From Roseivivax halodurans JCM 10272 (GTDB lineage Bacteria; Pseudomonadota; Alphaproteobacteria; Rhodobacterales; Rhodobacteraceae), in the NCBI RefSeq assembly GCF_000521785.1, contig NZ_JALZ01000001.1, positions 248,001 through 312,000 on the forward strand: 64,000 nucleotides of DNA. Reading direction: 5' to 3'. The notes beneath the pieces were generated by a model. The model made no database searches. It was not told the DNA's origin and saw only the letters and a program-made list of their open reading frames with translations. This document shows positions 8,923 to 17,449 of this stretch, piece after piece; position 1 is the first letter of the stretch; every line of letters starts with the position of its first letter. The translations under genes were made by a program, and so were the position numbers.

Positions 8923-10737
8923 ATGACGCCACCACCAAACAACCTTCCCCTCGGCTCGTCTTCTACGAGTGGCGCTTCCGGTTTCGGCAGGGACGACCCG
9001 TCCAGGGTGGATATCGGCGCGCTTGCGCTGATGGTCTGGCGCAACATCGGCACGCTTGCCGCCGCGGTGGCCGTCGCCGTTCTGCTCGGCGCCGTCTACG
9101 CGTTTCTGATCGCGACCCCGCTCTACCGCACCTCCGCCAGCATGGTGCTGGACGCGGGCAGCTCCGATGTCGTGAGCCAGAGCGGCGTTCCGGCCGAGGC
9201 GCGCGCGTCGGAAGCAATCCTGGCCACCAAGGCGGCCCTGATCCGCAGCCGTCCCGTCCTGGGACAGGTCGTCGATCAGCTGAACCTGATGGACGATCCC
9301 GAATTCAACGAGAACGCCGCGATCCACACCGAAGCGAGCGATCCGGAAGAGCGCGCGAACATCGCGGCACGTGACCGCCCGGCGACCGTTCAGGCGCTGG
9401 AGGAGGCGGTCAACCTGCGCAACGTGCCCGGGACGCTCATCGTCGATGTCGCCGTCACGACGCGCGATCCCGCGAAGTCCCAGGACATCGTGAACACGCT
9501 GGTCGATACCTATCTCGAAGAGCAGGTCGCGGTCCGGAGGGCCGACGCGCAGGACGTCATCGAGCGGCTGTCGGACCGCCTCTCGGATCTTCAGGCCCAG
9601 CTCGGAGAGACGGAGACACGGATCGAAGCCTTCCAGTTCAGCGGCGATCCGGAAACGCGCTCTGCCGAGACGGTGGAGCTCGAACGTCTGGCGGGGGAGG
9701 CGGAGGCGACGCGCGAGATGTCGCAATTCATGCTCACCCGGCTGAAGGAGACGGCAGCGCGGCAAAGCCTTCTCCGCCCGGATGCCCGCGTGGTGTCCTA
9801 CGCGACGATGCCGCAGAACGCCGTCGCGCCGCGGAAGAAGCTGATCGTCTTCTTCGCCGCCCTCTTCGGCGGCATGGCCGGGCTTGCGGCAGTCTATCTG
9901 CGCGACTCCCTTCGCGGGGGTCTTCACAGCCCGCGCGAGCTCGAACATGCGGCGAGGACTGCGCTCTTCGGCGTGACGCCCAAGGTCGCCTCGTCGCGGC
10001 TCGGGCCCGTGCGGGCAGCGCTGAAAGGGCTTCAGGATCCGGTCTATGCCACCGCAATCGAGGATATCCGGACCACCCTGGCGTCCCGTCCCGGCGCCTC
10101 CGGCACGCAGATCATTGCCGTCACCTCGGCGCGGGCCGGCGAAGGCAAGACTGTGCTTGCGAGTTCCCTGGCCGCGAGTTTCGGGAGCGGCGGACGTCAG
10201 GTCCTGTTGATCGATGCCGACATGCGCAGCCGGGGGGCAAGCGTGGACCTCGCGCCGGAGGCCGAGCGCGGCCTGGTCGCGCTCTGCCACGGCACGGAGC
10301 GGCTCGCGCACGCCATCCTTCACGACGCGGCTTACGGCTTCGACTTCCTGCCGTGCGAAGACGCGCCGTCCAACGCCGTGGATCTTCTGAGCTCACCCGA
10401 ATTGGCCGAAATCCTCGCCGAGGCACGCAGCCGCTACGACCTCGTCATCGTGGACATGCCCTCGGTTCTGCCGGCCCCGGACGTGAGGGTCATGGGTCAT
10501 CTGGTGGATGTCCTGGTGTTTCTCGCTCGGCACGACAAGACGCCGGCGCGCGCGATAGATGACGCGCTCGTCGTGCTCGAGCGGGCAGGGCTCGCGCCCA
10601 GTGGCACCGTGATGTCGCAGATGCCGCGGCGCCGTCTGGCGCGTCGGAACCCTCGCGTGGCGGGGCGCGCCCTAAGGCGGTCCAGCGGACCGACCCGCAT
10701 GCCGGACAAGGAGCTTCACCCGCGTCCGGCAGAGTGA
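8923..10737 (+). CDS. Wzz/Wzc-like polysaccharide chain-length determinant with BY-kinase-type ATPase domain
   Basis: This inner-membrane protein should control polymerisation and export of the exopolysaccharide. A Wzz-type N-terminal domain has two membrane segments (about residues 38-64, and KLIVFFAALFGGMAGLAAVY at about 305-325) flanking a short periplasmic coiled coil. A cytoplasmic BY-kinase-like ATPase follows, with Walker A SARAGEGKT, Walker A' LLIDADMRSRG and Walker B LVIVDMP. The tail after about residue 565 is arginine/proline-rich and contains no tyrosine, so the usual autophosphorylated Tyr cluster is absent. The start is set at ATG 8923 (AGGGAAG upstream), giving 604 residues; ATG 8824 is an alternative. 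It opens the EPS locus. Confidence 0.85.
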   Translation: MTPPPNNLPLGSSSTSGASGFGRDDPSRVDIGALALMVWRNIGTLAAAVAVAVLLGAVYAFLIATPLYRTSASMVLDAGSSDVVSQSGVPAEARASEAILATKAALIRSRPVLGQVVDQLNLMDDPEFNENAAIHTEASDPEERANIAARDRPATVQALEEAVNLRNVPGTLIVDVAVTTRDPAKSQDIVNTLVDTYLEEQVAVRRADAQDVIERLSDRLSDLQAQLGETETRIEAFQFSGDPETRSAETVELERLAGEAEATREMSQFMLTRLKETAARQSLLRPDARVVSYATMPQNAVAPRKKLIVFFAALFGGMAGLAAVYLRDSLRGGLHSPRELEHAARTALFGVTPKVASSRLGPVRAALKGLQDPVYATAIEDIRTTLASRPGASGTQIIAVTSARAGEGKTVLASSLAASFGSGGRQVLLIDADMRSRGASVDLAPEAERGLVALCHGTERLAHAILHDAAYGFDFLPCEDAPSNAVDLLSSPELAEILAEARSRYDLVIVDMPSVLPAPDVRVMGHLVDVLVFLARHDKTPARAIDDALVVLERAGLAPSGTVMSQMPRRRLARRNPRVAGRALRRSSGPTRMPDKELHPRPAE

Positions 10738-10757
10738 CGGGGGCGACGACGCAGCGC

Positions 10758-12071
10758 CTAAGCTGCCCGTCGCCGCGCGAGCATCTCCCCGTAGAGGTCG
10801 AGCAGCCGGCGGCGATGCGCGTCGGGGCCGAGCCTCTGGCGGAGGGGGAGCGGATCGAAGGTGGGAACGTCGTCGATCCGGGTCAACGCATCCGCGAGCG
10901 CATCGACGGTCGGCTGCCGGTAGACGAGGCCGTTTTCGCCATGCTCCACACATTCGCGCGCCGCACTCCACGTGCCGCAGATGACCGGCACTCCGCGCAT
11001 CAAGGCCTCGATGGGGACAAGGGGCTGGCCCTCGTACCACAGGCTCGGGAAGACCAGCGCCCGCGCCCGGCCCAGTGCCTCCTGGACCGCTTCGGGAGGT
11101 TGCCATCCAAGGATCTCCGCCTCGGGATTGAGGCGCCGCACCGTCTCGCTCTGCTCACCATCGCCCAGAAACATCGCGCGGACGCCGGCCCGGCGCGCAG
11201 CCTCCGCGAACTGCGCCGCGCCCTTTTCCTGCGACAGCCTGCCTACAAACAGGAAGATGTCGTTCTGCCGAGGATCGACCGGAGGCAGCTCGGGCGCGTC
11301 CACCGGGTTTGGGACGTGGTGGAGACGGACCTTTCGCCCCAGATGCGGCGTCATGACCTCGCGCTGAAGCTCGGAGATGTAGGCGACGTCGGTGAGGCCG
11401 CCCGGCAATTGCCCCGGACCCCATGTCGCGACCTGCCGCGTCACGCGCCATCCCTTGTGCAACATATGCCGGGCGTCGCAATTCGTTGCGAGACACGAGG
11501 CCCCGAGTGGGCGCCGCGTGCAGATTTCCTGCTTGCGGTAATCGTAGAAGCCACCGTTCGGACAGGCGAGAAAATACTCGTGCATCGTGAACAGAACCGG
11601 CATCGGCGCATTGGCCAGGACCGGTCCGATGGCCGGTGAGAGGCCCTTTGCGTAGCCGTGGCAATGAATGACGGTGTCGGTCGGATCGAGCCCGTCGATC
11701 ACCGCCGTGAGCCTCTTGGCCGCTTCCCCGTTCCAGATGCCGCGGCGCATGGCACGCAGCCGGTTCGGATCGTCGAGGATCGTGGGCTGGTCGAGGCAGA
11801 TGACCGAAATCCGCTTGTGCTCCAGCCGGCGCGAGACCGGCCCGCAAGCGGCGAAGAAGGTGACTTGGACACCCGCATCGGCAAGCATCCGCGCACTGTC
11901 CAACGCAACCTTTGCCTGACCGCCGTTTATGTCGGCAAAGTCGCCCACGATGAGAACATGGGACGGTGAATCGAGGTCGTGCGGGGGCGCCGGAAGGGGA
12001 GGCGAGAGCGGCATGGCCTCCGCACGAGGTGCGTCGTCGGTAGCCGCCGGGCGGCTCGCTTCTTCTGTCAC
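10758..12071 (-). CDS. Glycosyltransferase family 4
   Basis: This is a GT-B fold glycosyltransferase, predicted to add a sugar to the lipid-linked repeat unit at the cytoplasmic face. The N-terminal domain shows the glycine loop FADINGGQAKVA. The C-terminal donor-binding domain has FLFVGRLSQEKG and the EX7E-type motif YEGQPLVPIEALMRG. A cysteine-bearing segment (about residues 150-200 of the chosen frame) is typical of a subset of GT4 enzymes. The start is uncertain: GTG 12071 has AAGGCAGAAG upstream, ATG 12014 is the first ATG with convincing homology, and an open frame runs further upstream without family resemblance. It is the only minus-strand enzyme gene inside the EPS locus and converges on the Wzc-like gene 20 bp away. 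Confidence 0.83.
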   Translation of the reverse strand: MTEEASRPAATDDAPRAEAMPLSPPLPAPPHDLDSPSHVLIVGDFADINGGQAKVALDSARMLADAGVQVTFFAACGPVSRRLEHKRISVICLDQPTILDDPNRLRAMRRGIWNGEAAKRLTAVIDGLDPTDTVIHCHGYAKGLSPAIGPVLANAPMPVLFTMHEYFLACPNGGFYDYRKQEICTRRPLGASCLATNCDARHMLHKGWRVTRQVATWGPGQLPGGLTDVAYISELQREVMTPHLGRKVRLHHVPNPVDAPELPPVDPRQNDIFLFVGRLSQEKGAAQFAEAARRAGVRAMFLGDGEQSETVRRLNPEAEILGWQPPEAVQEALGRARALVFPSLWYEGQPLVPIEALMRGVPVICGTWSAARECVEHGENGLVYRQPTVDALADALTRIDDVPTFDPLPLRQRLGPDAHRRRLLDLYGEMLARRRAA

Positions 12072-12500
12072 AATTCTTCTGCCTTGATCATGATACCGGG
12101 GTGAAGGAGGCACATACGCCACCTCCGCGAGCTGGCGTGTCGATCCTCGAGTTCGCATAGCACCGAACGCCTCCGAACGATAGCAAATACACAAGTATAA
12201 GTTGAATACGTTGGGGGCGCCGTGAGTCTGCCCTCGCGCTGAAGGCGCGCCCGGCGTCGATGCGACGAAAGACGCCAACGGTAAAGAACCACGGTGCGCC
12301 GCAGCAATCAATACCACAACCAGAAGAGGAAGCTGGCGCTTTAGATAGCATCGAGCGGCAGAAAGTTCCATTCTTGTGCAGTATGTTGACAAGGCTGGTG
12401 GCGTGCATTGACGCCGAGCGCATCCAACCTACAGACTAGCCGGAAGACGATGGGGCGCCTGGTGCGACTCGTTTCTTTCGTCCCGTCCTCGCTCAATAAG

Positions 12501-12515
12501 TTAACATTTCGTTAT
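12501..12515 (+). promoter_or_regulatory. CtrA-box-like site (TTAA-N7-TTAT)
   Basis: TTAACATTTCGTTAT differs by one base from the alphaproteobacterial CtrA consensus TTAA-N7-TTAA. It lies 157 bp upstream of the priming glycosyltransferase ATG at 12672. Confidence 0.35.
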
Positions 12516-12566
12516 CCCCGAGGCACAATTTTTAGGAGAGTGCGGCTATGGCACTTTTGTCTCGCG

Positions 12567-12574
12567 TTAACCAT
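12567..12574 (+). promoter_or_regulatory. CtrA half-site-like motif TTAACCAT
   Basis: TTAACCAT matches the monomeric half-site described for CtrA in Caulobacter. It is 52 bp downstream of the full-site-like motif, 98 bp upstream of the priming transferase start, and overlaps the right arm of the 9-bp inverted repeat AGGCACAAT / ATTGTGCCT. Confidence 0.35.
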
Positions 12575-12671
12575 TGTGCCTTGCGTGAGAATCGATCTAC
12601 TAACGGGTGAGTTGCGATATTTGGCCTCGTTCTGAGGTTGTCTTGGACGAAACCTGACGTCGGGAAGACCC

Positions 12672-13337
12672 ATGCATCTGGATACCCTTGAACAACAGCG
12701 CCTGGAGCGATCCGCGGCACCCTTGGGCGGTGTCGCAAAAAGGTCCTTCGACATCGGCTTCGCCATTCTGGCGATCCTCGCCTTTTCGGGGGTGATGCTT
12801 GTGGTGGCCGTGATCACCAAGCTTTGCAGCCCGGGCCCGATCTTCTTCGTGCATGAGCGGGTGGGGCATGGCGGACGGACGTTCGCATGCCTGAAGTTCC
12901 GTACGATGGTCGTCGACGCCGATGAGCGCCTCAAGGAGCATCTGCGCGACAATATCGCCGCGCGACGGGAGTTCGAAGCGGACAGCAAGCTGAAGAACGA
13001 CCCGCGGATCATTCCGGTGGTCGGCAAGCTTTTGCGGTCAACCAGCCTCGACGAGGTTCCGCAATTCTTCAACGTGCTGGTGGGGCACATGAGCATCGTG
13101 GGTCCACGCCCGATCACGCGCGCCGAGCTGGAGCGCTATGACACCGCCAAGAGCGATTACCTCGCCACGCGCCCGGGTATCACGGGTCTCTGGCAGGTGT
13201 CCGGACGCAGCAACATCAGCTTCGATCGGCGCGTCAAGATCGACGCCACCTATGTTCGGCACTGGTCGTTCCGGCAGGATCTCGAGATCGTGTGCAAGAC
13301 GCCGCGGGCGGTGATGTGGCGCGATGGCGCGTGCTGA
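12672..13337 (+). CDS. Exopolysaccharide priming sugar transferase (monotopic phosphoglycosyl transferase)
   Basis: This protein should start repeat-unit synthesis by moving a sugar-1-phosphate from an NDP-sugar to undecaprenyl phosphate at the inner membrane. The 221-residue size is that of the minimal PglC/ExoY-type enzymes. An N-terminal re-entrant hydrophobic helix (KRSFDIGFAILAILAF onward) is followed by SPGPIFFVHERVG, KFRTM, the catalytic Asp-Glu dyad in STSLDEVPQ, MSIVGPRP and RPGITGLWQVSGRS, all hallmarks of the family. GGGAAG precedes the ATG. Upstream CtrA-like motifs suggest developmental or motility-linked control, which is inference. The transferred sugar cannot be deduced. Confidence 0.92.
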   Translation: MHLDTLEQQRLERSAAPLGGVAKRSFDIGFAILAILAFSGVMLVVAVITKLCSPGPIFFVHERVGHGGRTFACLKFRTMVVDADERLKEHLRDNIAARREFEADSKLKNDPRIIPVVGKLLRSTSLDEVPQFFNVLVGHMSIVGPRPITRAELERYDTAKSDYLATRPGITGLWQVSGRSNISFDRRVKIDATYVRHWSFRQDLEIVCKTPRAVMWRDGAC

Positions 13338-13374
13338 TGCGCCCGCGTGGGACCGAATTCTCGGCGGTCCGGGG

Positions 13375-13608
13375 TCAGCTTCGGCCTTCGTGCCGCGGTT
13401 CGTGGCGGGCCGGCACGACATGGCGCGCCTCCTCGTCGCCTTTGAAGGTGTCCATCAGCGCGATCAGCCCGACGGCGATCGGCGCGGTCGCGAAAAAGAT
13501 GACCACGCCCACCCATATGGCTGTGCCGAACACCAACGGCGCTGACACCGCCGCGACGAGCGCGAGCAGGGGGAGTCCGAGCAATAGCCCGCGAATCTTT
13601 CCGTTCAT
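13375..13608 (-). CDS. Small two-helix membrane protein
   Basis: The 77-residue product has two hydrophobic helices (about residues 7-28 and 31-52) followed by a charged tail rich in His, Arg and Glu. A GGAGG ribosome-binding site lies about 10 bases before the ATG on the minus strand, and the gene overlaps neither neighbour. I do not recognise the family. It sits between the priming transferase and the second GT4 gene but on the opposite strand, so it may or may not belong to the EPS system. Confidence 0.5.
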   Translation of the reverse strand: MNGKIRGLLLGLPLLALVAAVSAPLVFGTAIWVGVVIFFATAPIAVGLIALMDTFKGDEEARHVVPARHEPRHEGRS

Positions 13609-13707
13609 ACTCTTGCCGCCTCCAACACCTTCTAACCTTCGAACCTATCACACGGGCCCGCGGAACATGAACCGTGCCCTCGTGCCAACAGCCTAATTGA
13701 GGCAAAA

Positions 13708-14820
13708 ATGCGGATCCTTCACATTTGCGAGACGGCAAAGGGCGGCGTCGGGACGTATATCGGCCTTTTCGGCGAATTTTCCGCGGATCTGGCCCGATCC
13801 ACCGTGGTCGCGCCCGCTCCGCATGTCTCGCAAGTCGGGACGAAGGTTGAGGTCGTTCCTTACTCTTACCCGAGCCGCGGCATCCGCGCGCTCTCCTCCA
13901 TGATCCGGGCGACATTGAGCGTCCGCCGGCGCATCGAGCCCGATGTCTACTTCTTTCACAGCACATTTTCCCTCGTGGCGCTTCTGCTGCTGCGCCTCGG
14001 TTTCGACTCGCGCACCGCGATCTTCTGCTCGCATGGGTGGGCCTGCAGCCGCTACGAGGAAGGCAGCTGGAAGCGGCGCATCGTGCAATCCGTGGAAGGC
14101 ACGCTCTGCGGGCTTGCCGATGTCGTCGTCAATGTCTCCGAGGGCGAACGCGCCCTGGCGGAGAAGGGCGGGTACCGCGGCAAACATGTCGTCCTCGAGA
14201 ATGCGGTGCCCGAGCCGCTGGACGGCGCCCCGCACGTTGCGCCCGAGAGGGGCACGCCGAGCCGTGCGATCCGCCTTCTGTTCGTCGGACGGCTGGACCG
14301 TCAGAAGGGCCTCGACCTTCTACTGGAGGCGTGGCGTGCGATCGGCTCCCAACGCAAGGACCTCGAACTGCACGTGGTCGGCGCGAGCGTCAACAACGAT
14401 GCGACCCTGGCCGAGCTGCCGCCCCGCGTCCGCCTCCACGGATGGATCGATCGGGCCGACATCGATGCCTGGTACCGGTCGGCGGACGCGATGGTGGTTC
14501 CGTCGCGATGGGAGGGTCTGCCGCTGGTGGTGCCCGAGGCGCTCCGCAACGGGACCCCCGTTCTCGTGAGCGATCGCAGCGGCATGCCGGGGCTGATCGA
14601 AGAGGGTAAGACCGGCCACAGCTACCCGCTGTCGAGCCAGGGCATCCGAACCTGCCTCGAAGGCCTCGATCTCGACGCGTTGCGCGGCATGCGGCCGAAT
14701 TGCCGTGAGGCCTACGAGAGGCGCTTCAGCCTCGAGAGGTTCCGGAAGGGGTTCGCGTCCATTCTGGCGGATCTCGCGCCGGTCGCCCCTCAGAAATCTG
14801 CCCGGAAGGTGCACGGGTGA
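13708..14820 (+). CDS. Glycosyltransferase family 4
   Basis: This GT-B fold transferase is predicted to extend the lipid-linked exopolysaccharide repeat. The N-terminal glycine motif ETAKGGVGTYI, the central LLFVGRLDRQKGLDLLLEAW and the C-terminal EX7E motif (WEGLPLVVPEALRNG) are all clear. The length of 370 residues is normal. TTGAGGC precedes the ATG. It begins a tightly packed run of genes in which each start overlaps or abuts the previous stop: the next sulfotransferase ATG shares one base with this stop codon. Confidence 0.9.
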   Translation: MRILHICETAKGGVGTYIGLFGEFSADLARSTVVAPAPHVSQVGTKVEVVPYSYPSRGIRALSSMIRATLSVRRRIEPDVYFFHSTFSLVALLLLRLGFDSRTAIFCSHGWACSRYEEGSWKRRIVQSVEGTLCGLADVVVNVSEGERALAEKGGYRGKHVVLENAVPEPLDGAPHVAPERGTPSRAIRLLFVGRLDRQKGLDLLLEAWRAIGSQRKDLELHVVGASVNNDATLAELPPRVRLHGWIDRADIDAWYRSADAMVVPSRWEGLPLVVPEALRNGTPVLVSDRSGMPGLIEEGKTGHSYPLSSQGIRTCLEGLDLDALRGMRPNCREAYERRFSLERFRKGFASILADLAPVAPQKSARKVHG

Positions 14821-15719
14821 TGGAGACGGAACGCTTGCCGAACCTCTTCGTCGCCGGGGTGCCAAAGGCCGGCACGAGCTCCATCCATACCTGGCTCTCG
14901 CATCACGACGATGCGGTCGGCTCGCGCGACAAGGAGACCTACTTTTTCGTCGATCCCGGCACGCACATGTACCGGAGCGACTTCAACGTCGAGAACGGCC
15001 TCGCCGGGTACGAGACGCAGTTTCCGGTCGACCCCGGAAGCCACCCCTCGGTGATCTTCGAGTCGACGCCGAGCTATCTCTACAGCGCGGCGGCGCTCGA
15101 GCACATTCCGGATCTGCCCACGCGCCCGCGCTGCCTCTTTGTGGTGCGCGAGCCGTCATCGCAGATCTTTTCGCTCTTCTCGTACTTCCAGGGCAACTGG
15201 AACTGGGTTCCGCCCGAGATGAGCTTTCGCGACTTTCTGGCGGCGGTCCGGGGGCGCAGTCACGATTTCCAAGGCAACGAACTGGCACGCGATGCCCTGG
15301 GCAATGCCGCCTATGTGCATCACCTCGAACGCTGGCGTGCGAGACTGGGGGACGAGCGCATGATGGTTGTGACATTCGACGAGCTCGCACGCGATCCGCG
15401 TCTGCTCATGCGCCGGATTGCGGAATTGGCGGGGCTCGATCCATCCTTCTACGACAGCTATGATTTCCGGACCGAGAACGAGAGTTACGCGCCGCGCAGC
15501 CAGAAGCTGCAATCCGTGAATGTCGCATTGCGGAGCCGGCTGCCGAAAGGCCGCCTTTATCGCGCGCTGCGCCATGCCTACAGGGCGCTCAACACGCGCA
15601 AGGCCGACGGCCCAGATGCGGCCGACCGGGCGGCACTGGCCGAGCTCCGGGGCGAGTACCAGGAGTCGAACCGCAAACTCGCCCGGACTTTCGGCGTCAA
15701 TCTCGATGCGTGGGTCTGA
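14820..15719 (+). CDS. Sulfotransferase 1 of the EPS locus
   Basis: The protein has the P-loop-like 5'-phosphosulfate-binding motif VPKAGTSSIHTWL at its N-terminus (about residues 14-26) and the 3'-phosphate-binding segment VVREPSSQIFSLFSYF at about 110-125. These two signatures mark PAPS-dependent sulfotransferases. It probably sulfates a hydroxyl or amino group on the polysaccharide repeat. The ATG at 14820 overlaps the GT4 stop codon by one base, which indicates translational coupling; GTG 14817 is an alternative. The next sulfotransferase starts directly after its stop. The acceptor sugar is unknown. Confidence 0.85.
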   Translation: METERLPNLFVAGVPKAGTSSIHTWLSHHDDAVGSRDKETYFFVDPGTHMYRSDFNVENGLAGYETQFPVDPGSHPSVIFESTPSYLYSAAALEHIPDLPTRPRCLFVVREPSSQIFSLFSYFQGNWNWVPPEMSFRDFLAAVRGRSHDFQGNELARDALGNAAYVHHLERWRARLGDERMMVVTFDELARDPRLLMRRIAELAGLDPSFYDSYDFRTENESYAPRSQKLQSVNVALRSRLPKGRLYRALRHAYRALNTRKADGPDAADRAALAELRGEYQESNRKLARTFGVNLDAWV

Positions 15720-16562
15720 ATGGTGGAGCGTGTGACAAACGGCACCCGGTTCCTAGCGACAGGCGCAGTCTCGCGTGGAAACGTGGGATTGGTCGATCGG
15801 ACGAAGTCGGTCCTCGCGGCGGTCAACGACAGGCTCATGCCGCAGCGCGTGGTCTTTCACCACGTGCCCAAATGCGGCGGCACCTCGGTGGGGCGGGCCC
15901 TGCGGAAGCGGTTCATCCTCAGCCAGGCGACGGTCGTGCCCGAGTCCAGCTTTCGCGCCTTCGAGGCCTTCACCGGGCGCACGGACCGCGAGGCCATGCT
16001 GGTGGATGTGCTCGATCTGCGAGAGCAGATGCTGCTCTACTATCTGTTCGAGGATGTGCGGTGCGTGTCGTTGCACGTGCGCTTTTCGAACACCGCATAC
16101 GATCTCTTCCAAGAGCGGTACAAGTTCGTCACCATCCTGCGGGAGCCGGTGGCGCGCTTCGTGTCGCACTACTTCTGGAGCTATCGGAAGGCCGGTGCCC
16201 ACGCCCGCATCGACGAGGATTTCGAGAGGTTCCTCGAGACGCCGCGCGCGCGCCGTCTCGGCGCGTCCTATGTCGAGTACTTCTCGGGCCTGCCCAAGGA
16301 GGAGGACGTGACGACGTCGCGCGCCATCTCCCTGGCGATCGAGAACCTCCGGCGCATGGACGTGGTCGGCCGGCTCGACGATCTCGACGAGTTCCGGCGC
16401 AGGATGCACGAGGAGCTCGGCGTTCGGGTCAAGATCGGACACGAGAACAAGATGCGTCAGCCCGCCTCGCGCAAGTCGGAAGTCGTGACGCCCGAATTGA
16501 CGGAGAAGGTCCGGGAGCTGTGCGCGCCGGACATCGCCGTCTGGGAGGCGATGCATGGCTGA
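15720..16562 (+). CDS. Sulfotransferase 2 of the EPS locus (HVPKCGGTS type)
   Basis: The signature FHHVPKCGGTSVGRAL (about residues 46-61) and the 3'-phosphate motif ILREPVARFVSHYFW belong to the sulfotransferase family that includes heparan/chondroitin-type carbohydrate sulfotransferases. It is clearly different in sequence from the neighbouring two enzymes, so it is not a recent tandem duplicate. The ATG follows the previous stop codon directly, and its 3' end overlaps the next gene by 8 bp. It is predicted to sulfate the exopolysaccharide in the cytoplasm or at the inner-membrane face before flipping. Confidence 0.82.
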   Translation: MVERVTNGTRFLATGAVSRGNVGLVDRTKSVLAAVNDRLMPQRVVFHHVPKCGGTSVGRALRKRFILSQATVVPESSFRAFEAFTGRTDREAMLVDVLDLREQMLLYYLFEDVRCVSLHVRFSNTAYDLFQERYKFVTILREPVARFVSHYFWSYRKAGAHARIDEDFERFLETPRARRLGASYVEYFSGLPKEEDVTTSRAISLAIENLRRMDVVGRLDDLDEFRRRMHEELGVRVKIGHENKMRQPASRKSEVVTPELTEKVRELCAPDIAVWEAMHG

Positions 16563-17445
16563 TCCGTCCGTCTTCGTGCTCGGGGCGCAGAAATCCGGTA
16601 CCACGACGGTGGCGGACCTTCTGGCCGCACAGCCGGAGGTCTTCGTCCCGTCCATCAAGGAAACGTATTTCTTCTGCGACGAAACGCTGTGGGAGAAGGG
16701 CATCGACTGGTACCGGCAGGAATTCTACGGCTCCGGCCCGGCGCAGGAGGCGCGCCTGTGCTGCGATGCGACCCCCTTCTACCTCGCCTCCGACGCGGCG
16801 CTCGAGAGGCTCGCAGCCTATACCGGACCCGAGGCGCGCTTTGTCGTCGTGCTGCGCGATCCGGTGGCACGGGCCTATTCCGCCTACTGGCATCAGCGGC
16901 GCCTCGGAAACGAGGACCTGTCCTTCGAGGCCGCCCTCGAGGCCGAGCCCGCGCGGATCGCCGCGGCCCGCGCGGAGGGTGGTCGGTGGTGGCGCCATGC
17001 CTATGCGGAGGCCGGCCGGTATTCGGGGCAACTCGAACGGGCCTTCGACCTGCTCGGGCGCGACCGCATCCTCATCCTCTCCCAGCCCGACCTGCGGGAT
17101 GCGCGCCAGCTCGAACAGAGGCTCCGCGAGCATCTGGGCCTGCCGCCGCGCAGCTCTTCGGGCTCCGGCGCTCTGCAGGCCAACAGGGCGTCGATGCCGC
17201 GCTCCCAGGCCCTGCAGAGATTCGTCACGGGCCGGAACCCGATCAAGCAGGTTGCGCGGAAGGTTCTGCCGCGGGAGCTGCGCACGCGGATCGGTCGGAC
17301 GATCCTGAAGAGCAACCTCAAGGCGCAGAGCTACCCTCCGATGCGGCCGGAAACGCAGGCCCGCCTGCAGGAGATGTTCGCCGCCGATATCGCGGCACTC
17401 TCCGCGCTCGGCGTCGATGCGGATCCGTGGAAAAGGGCAGGGTAG
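16555..17445 (+). CDS. Sulfotransferase 3 of the EPS locus
   Basis: The N-terminus carries the PAPS-binding signature VLGAQKSGTTTVADLL (about residues 8-23). VVVLRDPVARAYSAYWHQRR at about 97-116 is the 3'-phosphate-binding motif of N-/O-sulfotransferases of the NDST-like group. SIKETYFF between them is also typical. The 8-bp overlap with the upstream sulfotransferase supports one operon. The length of 296 residues is normal for bacterial members. The substrate is inferred only from context. Confidence 0.86.
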   Translation: MADPSVFVLGAQKSGTTTVADLLAAQPEVFVPSIKETYFFCDETLWEKGIDWYRQEFYGSGPAQEARLCCDATPFYLASDAALERLAAYTGPEARFVVVLRDPVARAYSAYWHQRRLGNEDLSFEAALEAEPARIAAARAEGGRWWRHAYAEAGRYSGQLERAFDLLGRDRILILSQPDLRDARQLEQRLREHLGLPPRSSSGSGALQANRASMPRSQALQRFVTGRNPIKQVARKVLPRELRTRIGRTILKSNLKAQSYPPMRPETQARLQEMFAADIAALSALGVDADPWKRAG

Positions 17446-17449
17446 GGGC

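Larger units (their letters stand above)
12072..12671. other. 600-bp regulatory region between GT4 gene and priming transferase gene
   Basis: The stretch is noticeably more AT-rich than its surroundings and lies between divergent genes, so it probably carries the main promoters of both. Visible elements are CtrA-like motifs (12501-12515 and 12567-12574) and a 9-bp inverted repeat at 12521-12529 / 12573-12581. Open frames here (for example 12408-12635) show no family resemblance. Confidence 0.6.

Noticed and set aside
12408-12635. 75-codon plus-strand frame in the promoter region before the priming transferase
   Set aside because: No ribosome-binding site, no conserved pattern, and it spans the candidate regulatory sites.
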